Positions 10,983 to 23,639 of a stretch of 64,000 nt of DNA are shown here, piece by piece. The stretch is from Vicia villosa. Its lineage: Eukaryota > Streptophyta > Magnoliopsida > Fabales > Fabaceae. Position 1 is the first letter of the stretch; the number at the start of each line of letters is the position of its first letter. The notes beneath the pieces are model-generated. The model was not told where the DNA came from. It did not search any database and worked only from the letters and a program-made list of their open reading frames with translations. The position numbers and the translations under genes were made by a program. The stretch covers positions 29,701,915-29,765,914 of the forward strand of contig NC_081186.1 of the NCBI RefSeq assembly GCF_029867415.1. Direction: 5' to 3'.

Positions 10983-13243
10983 AAATGTATCAGGCTGCAA
11001 AGAAGCATCAATCTCAGCACAAAGAACACAAACGTTAGTGTCAGTGCAATCAGGACATGAATAATTATCATCAAAATCAGAGAGATGGAAAATCAAGTAC
11101 AAATAATTCAGAACAACTCTCATCAACTAGTTCATAAATCAACTCAATGTGAAAAACGGAATGCTCCTCCAAGGGATGTTTCATGGCGTAAAAAATGTTG
11201 AATTTTGCGACAATGTCACCAAATTCCACGGACATGGTTCCATCGTCAACATCAATCTTCGTCTTTGCCGTTTTCATGAGCGGTCTGCCTAAAATTATGG
11301 GAGCTCTGCTTGTCTTTGTTTCACCTTCCATGTCTAGAATGTAAATATCTACAGGAAAAATCAAATCGTTAACTTGAACAATGACATCTTCGACAACCCC
11401 GACGGGTCGAGCGTTGCTCCTGTTTGCCAATTGAATGATTAAACCTGTATGCTGCAAAGGGCCAAGACAAAGGTTATTATAAACAGAAGTAGGCATAACA
11501 TTAATGCTCGCTCCCAAATCAAGCATGAAATTCTCAAATTTACTATCCCCGATGGTACAAGGAATAGCAAATGTTCCCGGATCCTTCTGCTTTTATGGCA
11601 GCACCTGAGTAGTGAGGGCTGAAAAATTTTGCTCACTTACAGCCTTGTCAGATGATTGTTTGGGCTGAATAAAGGCAGAAATATTTCGTCCTAAGTTCAC
11701 TCTTTCACTTCCCTTAATCCTCCTCTTGTTAGTACACAAATCTTTCTGAAACTTTGCATACTTAGGAACCTGTTTTATAACATCAAGTAGCGGAATATTT
11801 ACCACCACCTTTCGAAACACATCCAAAATCTCTCTTTCTTTGTCTCCCTCCTCAATTCTTTTATTTTTCAAAACTCTATGTGGGAAGGGGACTGGTGGCA
11901 CATACTCCTTTTCTTTAATTTTTTCAGTTTCGACCATAACAGAAGAAGGAGAAGAAAGTGTAGCAGGGGAAGGTTCAGATGGAGAAAGTTCAGAAGTTAC
12001 CTCAATGACTTTTTTATTTTTTTCAGGGGCTGGTTCTGTAACCTTTCCGGATCTCAATGAAATAGCGCTCACATTAGCATTACCATTCGGATTGACAACA
12101 GTTTGTGCTGGAAGTTGGTTCGAACCTTGAGCTTGCATATTATTTATTTGAGTAGCAAGTTGTCCCATCTGTGTGGTCAAGGTCTAAATGCTAGTGTCGG
12201 TTCTTTGTTGAAACTGAAGGTTGTTCACGGCCATTTGTTTAACAAGATCTTCCAACGATGGTCCGGAAGTAGTAGCTGGAGGGGTGTGATGTGGCTGGGG
12301 TAATGGAACGGTGAGTTGTTGTTGTGAGGGCTGTTGATTTCCATATCGAAGGTTGGGATGATTCCTCCAATTGGGGTGATATTTGTTGGTGGACAAGTCA
12401 GGGGTGTTGTTGTACCTGTTCTGGTTGTAAAGGTTGGCTGCATAAGCTTGAGGCAGCTCGGTAACAGTATCATCTTTCAGAAGAGGACAAGTATCAGTGG
12501 GATGATCATGAGCTGTACAAATGCCACATACAATTGCTGTTTGAGGTTTCGCTACTGCAAGTTGTTTGGCTAAAGCGTTCAGCTCATCAATTTTGGTTTC
12601 TAAAGCTCTGTTCGAGGAACCTTGAATTTGATGTACACCCTTGGTCTGGACAGAATTGGTTCGAGTGGTGAACTGCTGGGAATTTAAGGACATATTTTCA
12701 ATGAGGGCCCTGGCAGCAGCTGGAGTTTTGTCAACAAGTGCTCCACCACTAGCAGCATCAAGAATGTTTCTATCCATAGGTAACAACCCCTCATAAAAGT
12801 ACTGAATGAGAAGTTGCTCGGTGATCTGATGTTGAGGACATCTTGAAACCAACTTCTTGAACCTATCCCAGTACTCAGCCAATGACTCATTTTCTTGTCT
12901 AATACCACATATTTCTTTTCGGATTGAAGCAGCTCTAGAGGCAGGAAAATATCTCTCCAAGAACACTCTTTTCAGAGCATTCCAGCTTGTGATTGAATTC
13001 GGTTCGAGATCATATATCCAATCCTTCGCTGCACCCTGCGCAAAGAAAAAGGAAAAGCACGAAGTATGACATGATCTTCAGTGATCCCTTCAGGCTTCAA
13101 TGGTGTAGAACACACCACCTGGAATTCCTTCAAATGTTTGTGTGGATCTTCACCTGCAAGACCATTAAACTTTGGCAACAAGTGTATTAAACCCGATTTT
13201 AGTTCAAAAGGAACAACAACAACATCATATTCAATACACAAGT
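10983..13243 (-). pseudogene. Element A gag (middle and end) and aspartic protease
   Basis: Reading right to left from the edge of element B, the Athila gag runs through PFELKSGLIHLLPKFNG and HKHLKEFQVVC, has one frameshift near 13040, and continues at 12966-12184 (RYFPASRAASIRKEICGIRQ, AEYWDRFKKLVSRCP). There is a cysteine-histidine stretch CGICTAHDHPTDTC near 12500 and glutamine/proline-rich sequence. A stop at 12184-12186 precedes the next block (12180-11593), and another stop at 11593-11595 precedes the protease. The protease active-site motif is LDLGASINVMP, with the flap-side sequence APIILGRPLMKTAKTKIDV. It runs into the GTAGG duplication of the Ogre solo LTR. The DLGA form instead of DTGA is usual for Athila proteases. 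Confidence 0.9.
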
Positions 13244-15405
13244 TGTAACACCCCAATTCTACCCAGGCATATAGGTACAAATATCAGAGTATAAAATTAA
13301 ATTCATAAAAACAATTAGGGCGTTACACTTAAGTAACCACATAACCAAACATAACATACTCGTAAAAGATGCGTAACACAAATAATCAAAGAGGAAGGAT
13401 TCTCATAAACACCTGAATGTATTCATACTTATATATATGCATCAGTAAACAAAACATCCACAACATTCCTCCAAAATACACCGTATGAGAAGGTATCCAA
13501 AATACATAATATGAATACATCCAAAGGATCAAATATACATCAAAAGGATCCTATAAGCATTATCTACAAAATAAGTGTTCGATCCCCCCTAAGTGTTACG
13601 TATCACGAGCGGACGACACCAAAACGGACGACTACAAAGAGATCACCTACACTTGCGGATCACCTGCACATTACCCACGAGCAGGTAACATTAAGGCAGA
13701 AGGGTGAGAATATAATTCATAATGAAAAGCATGATAAATATAGTAATGCCAATAAGTATCATCAAGAATCATACAACAAGTAATCCACTAAGTCGACCAC
13801 AATCAATATATAAGTAATGCGACACACGAATGATAACGTAAATTATAAAGACAGACGATGATGAATGAGACTCGACTATGCATATGCATGTGGTACCAAA
13901 TCCGGAGTAAACTCCTCCTTGTCATTATGACAAATACACCTTGCCGAGCATTATGCTGGGACTTTATTCCACTCAGGAAGCCCGCAGGCTGTCGTCACCG
14001 AGCATATAGCTCCCACTAATGACCTCTTGCCACTTGGGCTAATATACCGTTACCGAGCATTAAGCTCCTACTGGTAACCAATGCCCGCAGGCCACCTGTT
14101 AATAGCATTCCGCCATTAACGTAATGAAATGTCATGCTGTGCATACAAATGACTCGATTACATAACAACAACAACAACAACAACAATATAACTCGGTCAC
14201 ATATCCACATCACACCGGTTATATTATTCCACACGGATACATCACCAAAATTGCCACTCAGGCGTTCATATTCACACAGCACGCATATACCGTCAAAACA
14301 TACTTGATTAGCAAATATCATTTCACAAAATACATTTATGAAAAATCATTCAACCACCAACACACTCCTCTTTATCATAAAGCATACTCAAGGGTTCCCA
14401 TAATACTTCTAATGGCGCGTGGAAACGACCTACGGTTCAAAAGATACAATCGAAACGAAGTTTGGAAAATCTATATTTCGCACAGTCCGCTTGATCTCCG
14501 CTCAGCGGACCCAGACAGAAAATTATCAGACAAAATTGCAGAAACTCCGCTCAGCGGACCTCCATAGGGATTTTCCTGCAAAAGAACCTCCGCTCAGCGG
14601 ACCCTAGGCCGCTCAGCGGACCTGCGTAAACCTAGAAAAATCAGTTCTGCAACAGACCTGCAAAATCCCACCCAATCATCTCAAAACCTCAAATAAGCTT
14701 CCCTACACATCCTACACAATCCATACATGCCATATATTCACTCTAACAATCAATGATCCATGGTTCACTCACTAAATGTCAATAACCTAATAATTCCTTC
14801 ATGAGCAAGAAAACATGGAGAAATGAAAAACAAACATGATCAATGGGGATATCTATCATCATACTACACATACACACCACAAAATCAAGTTTATAACTTC
14901 AAAACTCACAAAACACCCAATCCACCATTGTTGGTCAAACTTAGAAAAGAGCAAGAACAAGAACAAAACAAACAAAACTATAAGAATCATACAATCAAGA
15001 TAAACTAGATTCACCCCCTTACCTTGGTTAGATTCTTGGTTCTAGCTTGGTTTGGATTTCTACAACTCTCTTCTTCTCTTTGTTTTTCTCTTCTTTCTCT
15101 TCTCTTCACAAGTTTTCTTTCTTTCTTTCCAAAATATCTCTTTTTCTCTCTATAACTCTTTCTATTTCTCTACTTCTCATTTTCACCCACTCAACTCTCA
15201 TAAATTCCAATTTTGGCCCAAATGTTACTAAACATTAATTCTAACCAATTAACACCAAAACATAATAATTACACACATGGAAAGTAATAAGTAAAATATT
15301 AGCATAATTAATATTCACCGACTGACTCGACTCTAAAACGGTAAAATTTAGGAAAATGTAGCAAACATCACAATTAATCAGAAAAACACATTTACGGGCG
15401 TTACA
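13244..15405 (-). repeat. Element B 3' LTR (2,162 bp)
   Basis: In + orientation it starts TGTAACACCCC and ends GGGCGTTACA. It matches 19906-21953, except that about 115 bp (around 14015-14130) with a second CCGAGCAT-containing block are absent from the other copy. It has a (CAA)n run near 14165 and four CCGCTCAGCGG palindromes at 14498-14619. Short open frames inside it occur in both LTRs and look non-coding. Confidence 0.95.
14498..14619. repeat. Four CCGCTCAGCGG inverted-repeat motifs in element B LTR
   Basis: CCGCTCAGCGG occurs at 14498-14508, 14547-14557, 14590-14600 and 14609-14619, each followed by AC. The arms CCGCT and AGCGG are complementary around a central C. In the other LTR three copies persist and the first is mutated (near 21048-21058). 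Confidence 0.9.
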
Positions 15406-18400
15406 ACCCTCCCCCACTTAAAAGATTTTCGTCCTCGAAAATAAAAATTACCTGCTACAAACAACTCAGGATAGGAGTCTCGCATCTTACTCTCCAACTC
15501 CCAGGTCAAACTCTCACCTGCCGCACTTAACCATACGACTTTAACCAAGGCGATCTCCTTGCCTCGCAGAGTCTTAGTCTCACGACCCTCAATACGCACT
15601 GGCATCGTCTCAACCGTCAGGTTCTCACGCACTTGCACATCATCCATCTGAATCACATGGGATGGATCCGCAATGTATCTCCTCAACTGAGACACATGGA
15701 ATACATCGTGCAAATTAGAAAGACTTGGCGGTAACGCCACCCAATACGCATCTTTGCCAACTCGTTCCGATATCTGATAAGGACCAATAAAACACGGAGT
15801 AAGCTTCCTTGATTTCAAAGCTCGTCCAACACCCGTCATAGGCGTAACTCTTAAGAATACATGATCACCAGCTTGGAATTCCAAATCTTTCCTTTGCTTG
15901 TCATGATAACTCTTTTGCCTACTCTGTGAACTTCTCATCTTCTCACGAATAAATTTCATCTTTTCTGTAGTCTCTCTTACCATTTCAGGTCCGAGTACCA
16001 CACTCTCGCCCGATTCAAACCAACATAATGGAGTTCTACACTTACGACCATATAGCGCTTCAAAAGGTGCCATTCCGATACTAGAATGAAAACTGTTGTT
16101 GTAAGTGAACTCTATCAACGGAAGATAAGTATCCCACGAACCTCCCTTCTCAAGAACACATGCCCTCAACAAGTCCTCTAACGATTGAATAGTCCTTTCG
16201 GTCTGAGCGTGTGTCAGAGGATGATAAGCCGAACTCAACCTCAACTTAGATCCTAGAGCCTCTTGTAAACCTTTCCAAAAATCTGATGTGAATCTTGGAT
16301 CTCTATCCGACACAATACTCAACGGTATACCATGTAGTTTCACAATCACCTTGATATAAATCTCAGCCAACTTCGCAACTGGAAAAGTGATGTTAATAGG
16401 AATAAAGTGAGCAGACTTTGTCAACCTATCGACAATCACCCATACCGCATCGAAACCTCTCACAGTATTTGGTAAACTCGTCACAAAGTCCATAGAAATA
16501 CTATCCCATTTCCATTCTGGAATATCCAACGGTTGCAACAACCCTGCAGGACGCTGATGTTCCACTTTTGACTTCTGACATACCAAACACGCATACACAA
16601 ACTGAGCCACATCTCTTTTCAAACCAGACCACTAAAAAATCTTCTTCAAATCCTGATACATCTTATTGGCTCCCGGATGGATACTCAAACTGCTTCTGTG
16701 ACCTTCCTCTAAAATCATCTTCTTCAGCTCGGAATCATCAGGTACACAAATTCGACCACGTAAACTCAAAACACCCTGACCATCCACTCTGAAGTCGCCA
16801 TCATCACTTTGATTTGCCACCATAAACAAATCAACAAGTTTCACATCCATCTTCTGTCTCTCGCTAACGGTCGACAGAAAATCATTCGTCACTTTCAACA
16901 TACCCATCTTCACACTACCTGGCGTCAATTCACATACTAAACTAAGATCACAAAACTGCTCCAAAAGTTCCCACTCCACCGCCATCATCGCGGACATATG
17001 CAAAGATTTCCGACTCAAAGCATCAGCAACCACATTAGCTTTACCAGGATGGTAATTCAAGCTAAAGTCATAGTCCTTCAGGAATTCCAACCACCTACGT
17101 TGTCTCATGTTCAATTCTTTCTGATCAAATAAGTATTTCAAACTCTTATGATCACTAAAGACCTCGAACCTTGCACCGTAGAGATAATGCCTCCAAATAT
17201 TTAATACAAAAACAACCGCAGCTAACTCTAAATCATGAGTGGGATAATTCTTCTCATGAATCCTTAACTGCCTCGAAGCGTAAGCCACCACCTTACCTCC
17301 CTGCATCAAAACACCACCTAACCCCATATGCGATGCATCACAATACACCACAAACGGTTCCTTAGGATCAGGTAAAACCAAAACCGGAGCTGAAGTCAAC
17401 CTTCTCTTCAACTCTTCAAAATTCCTTTCACAAACTATGTCCCAAATAAACGCCTTACCCTTGCAAGTAAGCTGAGTTAACGGAAGTGCCAACTTCGAAA
17501 AGCCTTGTATGAATCTTCGATAATAACCTGCCAAACCTAAGAAGCTTCTGATCTCAGTAACCGATCTTGGAACCTTCCATTGTAGCACTGCATCTACCTT
17601 GGATGGATCCACTGCAATCCCGTTACCTGTAATCACATGACCAAGAAAACTCACCTCTGATAACCAGAACTCGCACTTGGATAACTTAGCATACAACTGC
17701 TTCTCCTTCAAAACCCGTAGCACAACATGCAAATGCTCCTCATGCTCTTCCGGAGACTTAGAATAAATCAAGATGTCATCTATGAAGACCACAACAAACT
17801 TATCCAACTGATCATGGAATATGCGACTCATATACTCCATAAACACACCAGGTGCATTAGAAACCCCGAACGGCATCACCAAAAATTCATAATGCCCGTA
17901 CCGAGTCCTAAACACAGTCTTCTGAATATCCTCCTCCTTCACCCGAATTTGATGGTAACCAGATCTTAAATCTATCTTGCTAAACACACTAGCTCCCACC
18001 AACTGATCCATCAAGTCGTCAATCCTAGGAAGCGGATACTTATTCTTAATTGTCACCTTGTTCAACTGGCGATAATCAATACACAACCTCATGCTTCCAT
18101 CCTTCTTCTTTACCAACAAAACTGGAGCTCCCCATGGTGAAACACTAGGCCTCACAAAATGTTTTGCTAGCAACTCTTCCAATTGTTTCTTCAATTCCAC
18201 TAACTCTGATGTCGACATTCTATATGGCGCCATAGACACAGGCCTCGTACCAGGAACTAGATCTATGGAAAACTCCACCTCTCTCTTTGGCGGCACATCA
18301 GAAAAGTCTTCAGGAAACACTTCAGGAAATTCTCGCACTACTAGGAAATCCCCAACTGCAGCTCGACCCTCCACAGTCAACGATGCAAACACACCAAACA

Positions 18401-19790
18401 ATTGTGCCCCATCTGCCAATATTCGATTCAACTCCTTGGTAGATAAGACACCAAATTCTGCATCCTTCTCAAGAAATGGAAATCTAACCAACTTATGATA
18501 ACAATCGATGTGGACACGATTATTCATCAACCAATCCATTCCCAGAACCACGTCTAACTCGTTCATCGGCAAACAAATCAAATCAACAGTAAAGTCCTTA
18601 CCGAAGATTGATACCGGACAATTCTCACAAGCTAAAGAAGTAGTCACCGACCCCATTGCTGGTAAATCGATAATCATCTCACCACCCAAATCAGATAAAA
18701 CAAGACCTAATCTTTTAACATAATCATCGGCTATAAAACAATGGGAAGCACCCGTATCAATAATAGCAATTAAAGAAATGCCATTAATAAAACAAGTACC
18801 TCTGATCAGTCGATCAGCCTTATCCGTCTGAGTTCCAGCCAACGCAAACACCTTCCCACCAGCCTGAACTTTCTTCTTCTGACATTGACCGCTCATGTGT
18901 CCCTCTTCACCACAATTAAAACACACAACTCCCTTGGACGCACAGTCGGATGATATATGTCCTGCCCTTCCACACTTGTAACATTTCCTCGCGTCACCAC
19001 TGCAGACATTACTTTCTTGGCCAGGTTTACCACACTTAAAACATACAATCTTAGGAGGAGCATCTCCCCCACTAAACCTTGGTCCATAATTCATCTTTTT
19101 CTTACCCTTCCCTCCATCATACGACTTCCCACGATTCTGCGGACCTTTGTTCCTCCTTTCATTAATCACCTTATGATGAGCATTATTATCCTCATCATAA
19201 ATCCTACAGCTGTCCACCAAATCTGGAAACACCTGAATCTTCTGATAACCTACCGCCTTATTGATATCAGAACGCAACCCATTCTCGAACTTAATGCACT
19301 TAGAAAATTCTACTCCCTCACCAACAAAGTGCGGGTAGAATTTCACAAGTTCATTAAACTTTGCCGCATATTCAGACACAGACATGCTGCCTTGAACCAA
19401 CGTCAGAAACTCAGTCTCTTTCTTTCCACGGACATCCTCCGAGTAATACTTCCTCAAAAACTCCCTCTTGAACACCGTCCAGGAAATCTCTTCACCGGTT
19501 GCTTCTAACCTTGCCAAAGTCTCCAGCCACCAATCATCAGCCTCCACAGCTAACTGATGAGTGCCATACCTGACTTTCTGCTCTTGCGTGCAATCCATCA
19601 CACGAAAGATCCTCTCCATCTCCTTCATCCAAGTCAAGGCTCCCTCGGGGTCATGCGTTCCCTTAAACACAGGAGGATTCTCCCTCTGGAAAGTTGCTAA
19701 ACTCCGAGACCTTGCATTCTCATCCGTATGCATAGCTTCAGCCATAGCTTGCAATGCAGCAGCAATAGCAGCGTCATTACGTCCAGCCAT
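15378..19790 (-). pseudogene. Element B gag-pol polyprotein, one in-frame stop
   Basis: One frame starts at the ATG at 19790, about 100 bp after the PBS, and runs 1,470 codons, with a single TAG at 16632-16634 (after residue 1052) replacing a conserved tryptophan in the integrase zinc-binding region. Order: capsid domain (residues ~40-190), three zinc knuckles (~248-305: [14 protein letters not shown] with Gln for His, [28 protein letters not shown]), protease (IDTGASHCF, ~342), RT ([11 protein letters not shown]; catalytic [10 protein letters not shown], ~670), RNase H ([11 protein letters not shown], ~815), integrase ([33 protein letters not shown]), GPYQISERVG, and a C-terminal chromodomain-like module (KTLRGKEIALVKVVW...TWELE). 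The frame runs over the polypurine tract into the LTR. The chromodomain family is known to steer insertion towards heterochromatin. Confidence 0.95.
15406..15424 (-). other. Polypurine tract of element B
   Basis: On the - strand CTTTTAAGTGGGGGAGGGT lies directly before the LTR start TGTAACGCCC. Confidence 0.88.
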
Positions 19791-19889
19791 CTCTAAACTT
19801 CACAATAACACCAAGAGAAGTAAGCCCAAAGAATAACACAAGAATTGTTAGACCAAACGACACGACACTTGGTCGGACAAGACCGACCC

Positions 19890-19901
19890 GCTCTGATACC
19901 A
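19890..19901 (-). other. Primer binding site of element B (tRNA initiator Met)
   Basis: On the - strand TGGTATCAGAGC follows the LTR end by 4 bases. It matches the 3' end of plant initiator methionine tRNA including CCA. Confidence 0.93.
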
Positions 19902-19905
19902 CTAA

Positions 19906-21953
19906 TGTAACACCCCAATTCTACCCAGGCATATAGGTACAAATATCAGAGTATAAAAATTAAATTCATAAAAACAATTAGGGCGTTACACTTAAGTAAC
20001 CACATAACCAAACATAACATACTCGTAAAAGATGCGTAACACAAATAATCATAGAGGAAGGATTCTCATAAACACCTGAATGTATTCATACTTATATATA
20101 TGCATCAGTAAACAAAACATCCACAACATTCCTCCAAAATACACCGTATGAGAAGGTATCCAAAATACATAATATGAATACATCCAAAGGATCAAATATA
20201 CATCAAAAGGATCCTATAAGCATTATCTACAAAATAAGTGTTCGATCCCCCCCTAGGTGTTACGTATCACGAGCAGACGACACCAAAACGGACGACTACA
20301 AAGAGATCACCTACACTTGCGGATCACCTGCACATTACCCACGAGCAGGTAACATTAAGGCAGAAGGGTGAGAATATAATTCATAATGAAAAGCATGATG
20401 AATATAGTAATGCCAACAAGTATCATCAAGAATCATACAACAAGTAATCCACTAAGTCGACCACAATCAATATATAAGTAATGCGACACACGAATGATAA
20501 CATAAATTATAAAGACAGACGATGATGAATGAGACTCGACTATGCATATGCATGTGGTACCAAATCCGGAGTAAACTCCTCCTTGTCATTATGACAAATA
20601 CACCTTGCCGAGCATTATGCTGGGACTTTATTCCACTCAGGAAGCCCGCAGGCTGTCGTCACCGAGCATATAGCTCCCACTGTGCATACAAATGACTCGA
20701 TTACATAACAACAACAACAACAACAACAACAACAATATAACTCGGTCACATATCCACATCACACCGGTTATATTATTCCACACGGATACATCACCAAAAT
20801 TGCCACTCAGGCGTTCATATTCACACAGCACGCATATACCGTCAAAACATACTTGATTAGCAAATATCACTTCACAAAATACATTTATGAAAAATCATTC
20901 AACCACCAACACACTCCTCTTTATCATAAAGCATACTCAAGGGTTCCCATAATACTTCAAACGACGCGTAGAAACGACCTACGATTCAAAATATACAATC
21001 GAAACGAAGTTTGGAAAATCTATATTTCGCACAGTCCGCTTGATCTCTGCTCAGCGAACCCAGACAGAAAATTATCAGACAAAATTGCAGAAACTCCGCT
21101 CAGCGGACCTCCACAGGGATTTTCCTGCAAAAGAACCTCCGCTCAGCGGACCCTAGGCCGCTCAGCGGACCTGCGTAAACCTAGAAAAACAGTTATGCAA
21201 CAGACCTGCAAAATCCCACCCAATCATCTCAAAACCTCAAATAAGCTTCCCTACACATCCTACACAATCCATACATGCCATATATTCACTCTAACAATCA
21301 ATGATCCATGGTTCACTCACTAAATGTCAATAACCTAATAATTCCTTCATGAGCAAGAAAACATGGAGAAATGAAAAACAAACATGATCAATGGGGATAT
21401 CTATCATCATACTACACATACACACCACAAAATCAAGTTTATAACTTCAAAACTCACAAAACACCCAATCCACCATTGTTGGTCAAACTTAGAAAAGAGC
21501 AAGAACAAGAACAAAACAAACAAAACTATAAGAATCATACAATCAAGATAAACTAGATTCACCCCCTTACCTTGGTTAGATTCTTGGTTCTAGCTTGGTT
21601 TGGATTTCTACAACTCTCTTCTTCTCTTTGTTTTTCTCTTCTTTCTCTTCTCTTCACAAGTTTTCTTTCTTTCTTTCCAAAATATCTCTTTTTCTCTCTA
21701 TAACTCTTTCTATTTCTCTACTTCTCATTTTCACCCACTCAACTCTCATAAATTCCAATTCTGGCTCAAATGTTACTAAACATTAATTCTAACCAATTAA
21801 CACCAAAACATAATAATTACACACATGGAAAGTAATAAGTAAAATATTAGCATAATTAATATTCACCGACTGACTCGACTCTAAAACGGTAAAATTTAGG
21901 AAAATGTAGCAAACATCACGATTAATCAGAAAAACACATTTACGGGCGTTACA
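19906..21953 (-). repeat. Element B 5' LTR (2,048 bp)
   Basis: Partner of 13244-15405, with the same TGTAACACCCC and GGGCGTTACA ends. The size difference is mainly one deletion between about 20675 and 20680. On the - strand it is followed by the PBS, which fixes its role as the 5' LTR. Confidence 0.95.
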
Positions 21954-21958
21954 CAAGC

Positions 21959-22229
21959 CATTATAATTCACATCAGGGGCTGCAAGTTTCCTTAGAGTTC
22001 TATTGTCAGCCATTTCAAAAGCAATTTCAGAGTCAGAATCAAACAAATTATGCAAATAATCAGACTCAACTATGGTCGGTGAAGGTGAACTATTGCTAGC
22101 CTGGCCTGCTCTACAAAGTGTGTGCAAGGTTCTCTCTACTTCAGGATCAAAAGCAACAAGTTCAGGACAGGAAGACCTAGTAGCCAGGACTAGTGCACAG
22201 CAATGCAGCAACAATCGTGAAAATGCCAA
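21959..22229 (-). pseudogene. Element A gag N-terminal part
   Basis: On the - strand this holds the start of the Athila gag, including FDPEVERTLHTLCRAGQ and ADNRTLRKLAAPDVNYNGL, then breaks where element B inserted. The likely original gag start is near 22229. The rest continues left of B at 13243. No intact frame crosses the junction because B is present. Confidence 0.85.
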
Positions 22230-22569
22230 CTATGTCCCTAAAACAAACATAATGAAGCAAATCGATTAAAAACAATTCAAAAAAATAAACTGACACCGAA
22301 ATTAATTAAATGACGTAAAAATTAAATTTTGATAATTTTTTTTGGATTTTTTTGACTCTATGAAAAACAGAAAATAAATCATTAAAAATAGCTCTGTGGG
22401 AATTTTTTTACACCTAACTGTCGGGACAGATTTTTGAAACGGTGCAATTTTCCCGAAAACCGATTTTTCGAATCAAAAGGCGTTATGGCCGAAACCGTGA
22501 GGAACCTATGGCCAAAACGCACAAACACTACACCTAAGACTCTAATATCAGTTAATATTCACAAGAATG
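22230..22569 (-). other. Element A 5' leader between PBS and gag
   Basis: Untranslated leader of the Athila element on the - strand. It is AT-rich and I see no frame or conserved motif in it. Confidence 0.7.
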
Positions 22570-22585
22570 CCCGGCAACGGCGCCA
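22570..22585 (-). other. Primer binding site of element A (tRNA-Asp)
   Basis: The + strand CCCGGCAACGGCGCCA is identical to the 3' end of plant tRNA-Asp with CCA, so the - strand carries the PBS TGGCGCCGTTGCCGGG. It lies 3 bases from the LTR end. Athila elements commonly use this primer. Confidence 0.93.
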
Positions 22586-22588
22586 ATT

Positions 22589-23639
22589 TGATCCGCTGTC
22601 GCACGCGGGTCAAAAACGAGTTAATTTGTAAAACTGTAGTAACGTCGGTAACGTAACTCGTGTATCGTCTCTCAAGGACTCTTGGGTTTTACTAACCGAA
22701 ATCAAAATTGGGGGGGGGTGGTTTGGTAGTCGAAAAAGTGATTATCAAAAGCGATTCTTAAAATAAGCTGTTTTGAAAAAGTGATTATGGAAATAAGTCA
22801 ATCTACCGATTCAGTTCCTACCAATAATCGATTATTAAAATCTCACTATCCTAAGCGGATTTCTTTCCCGTTCGATTACAATATAATCAACAAGCGCAAC
22901 AATATTATACGAATTATATTTTCCGTTTGCCGAATTAAGCATTCGGTTAAGCGATAAGCGGGTTAACGATTAAGCATACGATAAACACGCAGATAAATTG
23001 AAAACCATAAATCGATCGAACCAAACAATATTACGAATATAAAATTAAGCAAAAGATAAACGAAATATATCATTGAAGGAAAGGGAATTTTAATGCAAAA
23101 CTTATAATAATTTCATAGTTTCGGAACCTGAATTCGGTAGATCAACCAAAAGTGATTAGTTCTCCATGGCCATTCATACAAGCTCTCAAAATTTCGTGAA
23201 TAGTGTATGGAATGCTACAGTACCGCGGCTGCTACCATAAGGGGAAAGAGTACAACCCGTTTTACAATCCATCTGGGTCAAACATACGACCCAGGCCCAA
23301 AACTAATTGACCCGAAACTTAACTAAAACTAGTGCTGCAACTTCAACGAATTTTCTGGCCCTTCTACAGGCCGATTCTGACTTCGACTCCAACATAAGAA
23401 TTGTAGCTCTTTCTCTTAGCTTTCCGTCGATTATTAGAACGCCTCAATCGGACTCCTGGAACTCCAGTTATGATCGTTTTCGTGCAGACTGCTAAAGCTG
23501 AAAATTAAATACGAAAATCAAATAACAATAAAAATAAATTAAAATATAAAAACATTATAAAATACAAAAATAAGACAAGAAAACCATGGAAATGTATAAG
23601 TACAACCGTAGAGGAATGTGCATCAAAATGCACTGATCA
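22589..23639 (-). repeat. Element A 5' LTR (1,051 bp)
   Basis: Bounded in + orientation by TGATCCGC and ACTGATCA, with the PBS 3 bases outside. Its 349 bp at 23291-23639 match the truncated 3' LTR at 1741-2089. The short frames inside have no recognisable product. Confidence 0.92.

Larger units (their letters stand above)
13244..21953 (-). mobile_element. Element B: complete Tekay-type chromovirus inserted in A's gag
   Basis: An 8.7-kb Ty3 element with two LTRs (13244-15405 and 19906-21953), an initiator-Met PBS, a polypurine tract, and a single gag-pol frame interrupted by one stop. The flanks are CAAGT on the left and CAAGC on the right, a 4-of-5 match for the expected duplication. The interrupted Athila gag of element A continues across (PDVNYNGL on one side, PFELKSGLIH on the other). 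The LTRs are about 99% alike over aligned bases by eye, apart from one ~115-bp deletion in the right copy. B is therefore younger than its host A. Confidence 0.95.
1741..23639 (-). mobile_element. Element A: Athila-lineage Ty3 retrotransposon, nested host of two later insertions
   Basis: Read on the - strand the order is 5' LTR (22589-23639), tRNA-Asp PBS, gag, protease, RT, RNase H, integrase, 3' untranslated region, polypurine tract and a truncated 3' LTR (1741-2089). The RT and protease motifs ([29 protein letters not shown]) are typical of the Athila lineage. Two younger insertions split it: the Ogre solo LTR at 6059-10977 and element B at 13244-21953. Removing these leaves about 8.3 kb. 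It sits inside element H, with H's pol on the left and H's 3' LTR on the right. The left edge has suffered a deletion taking about 700 bp of A's 3' LTR and the end of H's pol, so no target-site duplication can be matched (right flank CTCAC). Confidence 0.9.

Noticed and set aside
14823..15238. Short frames shared by both LTRs of element B
   Set aside because: Pyrimidine-rich or AC-rich LTR sequence with no domain; copied with the LTR.
18957..19508. 183-residue + strand frame
   Set aside because: Antisense shadow of element B gag-pol.
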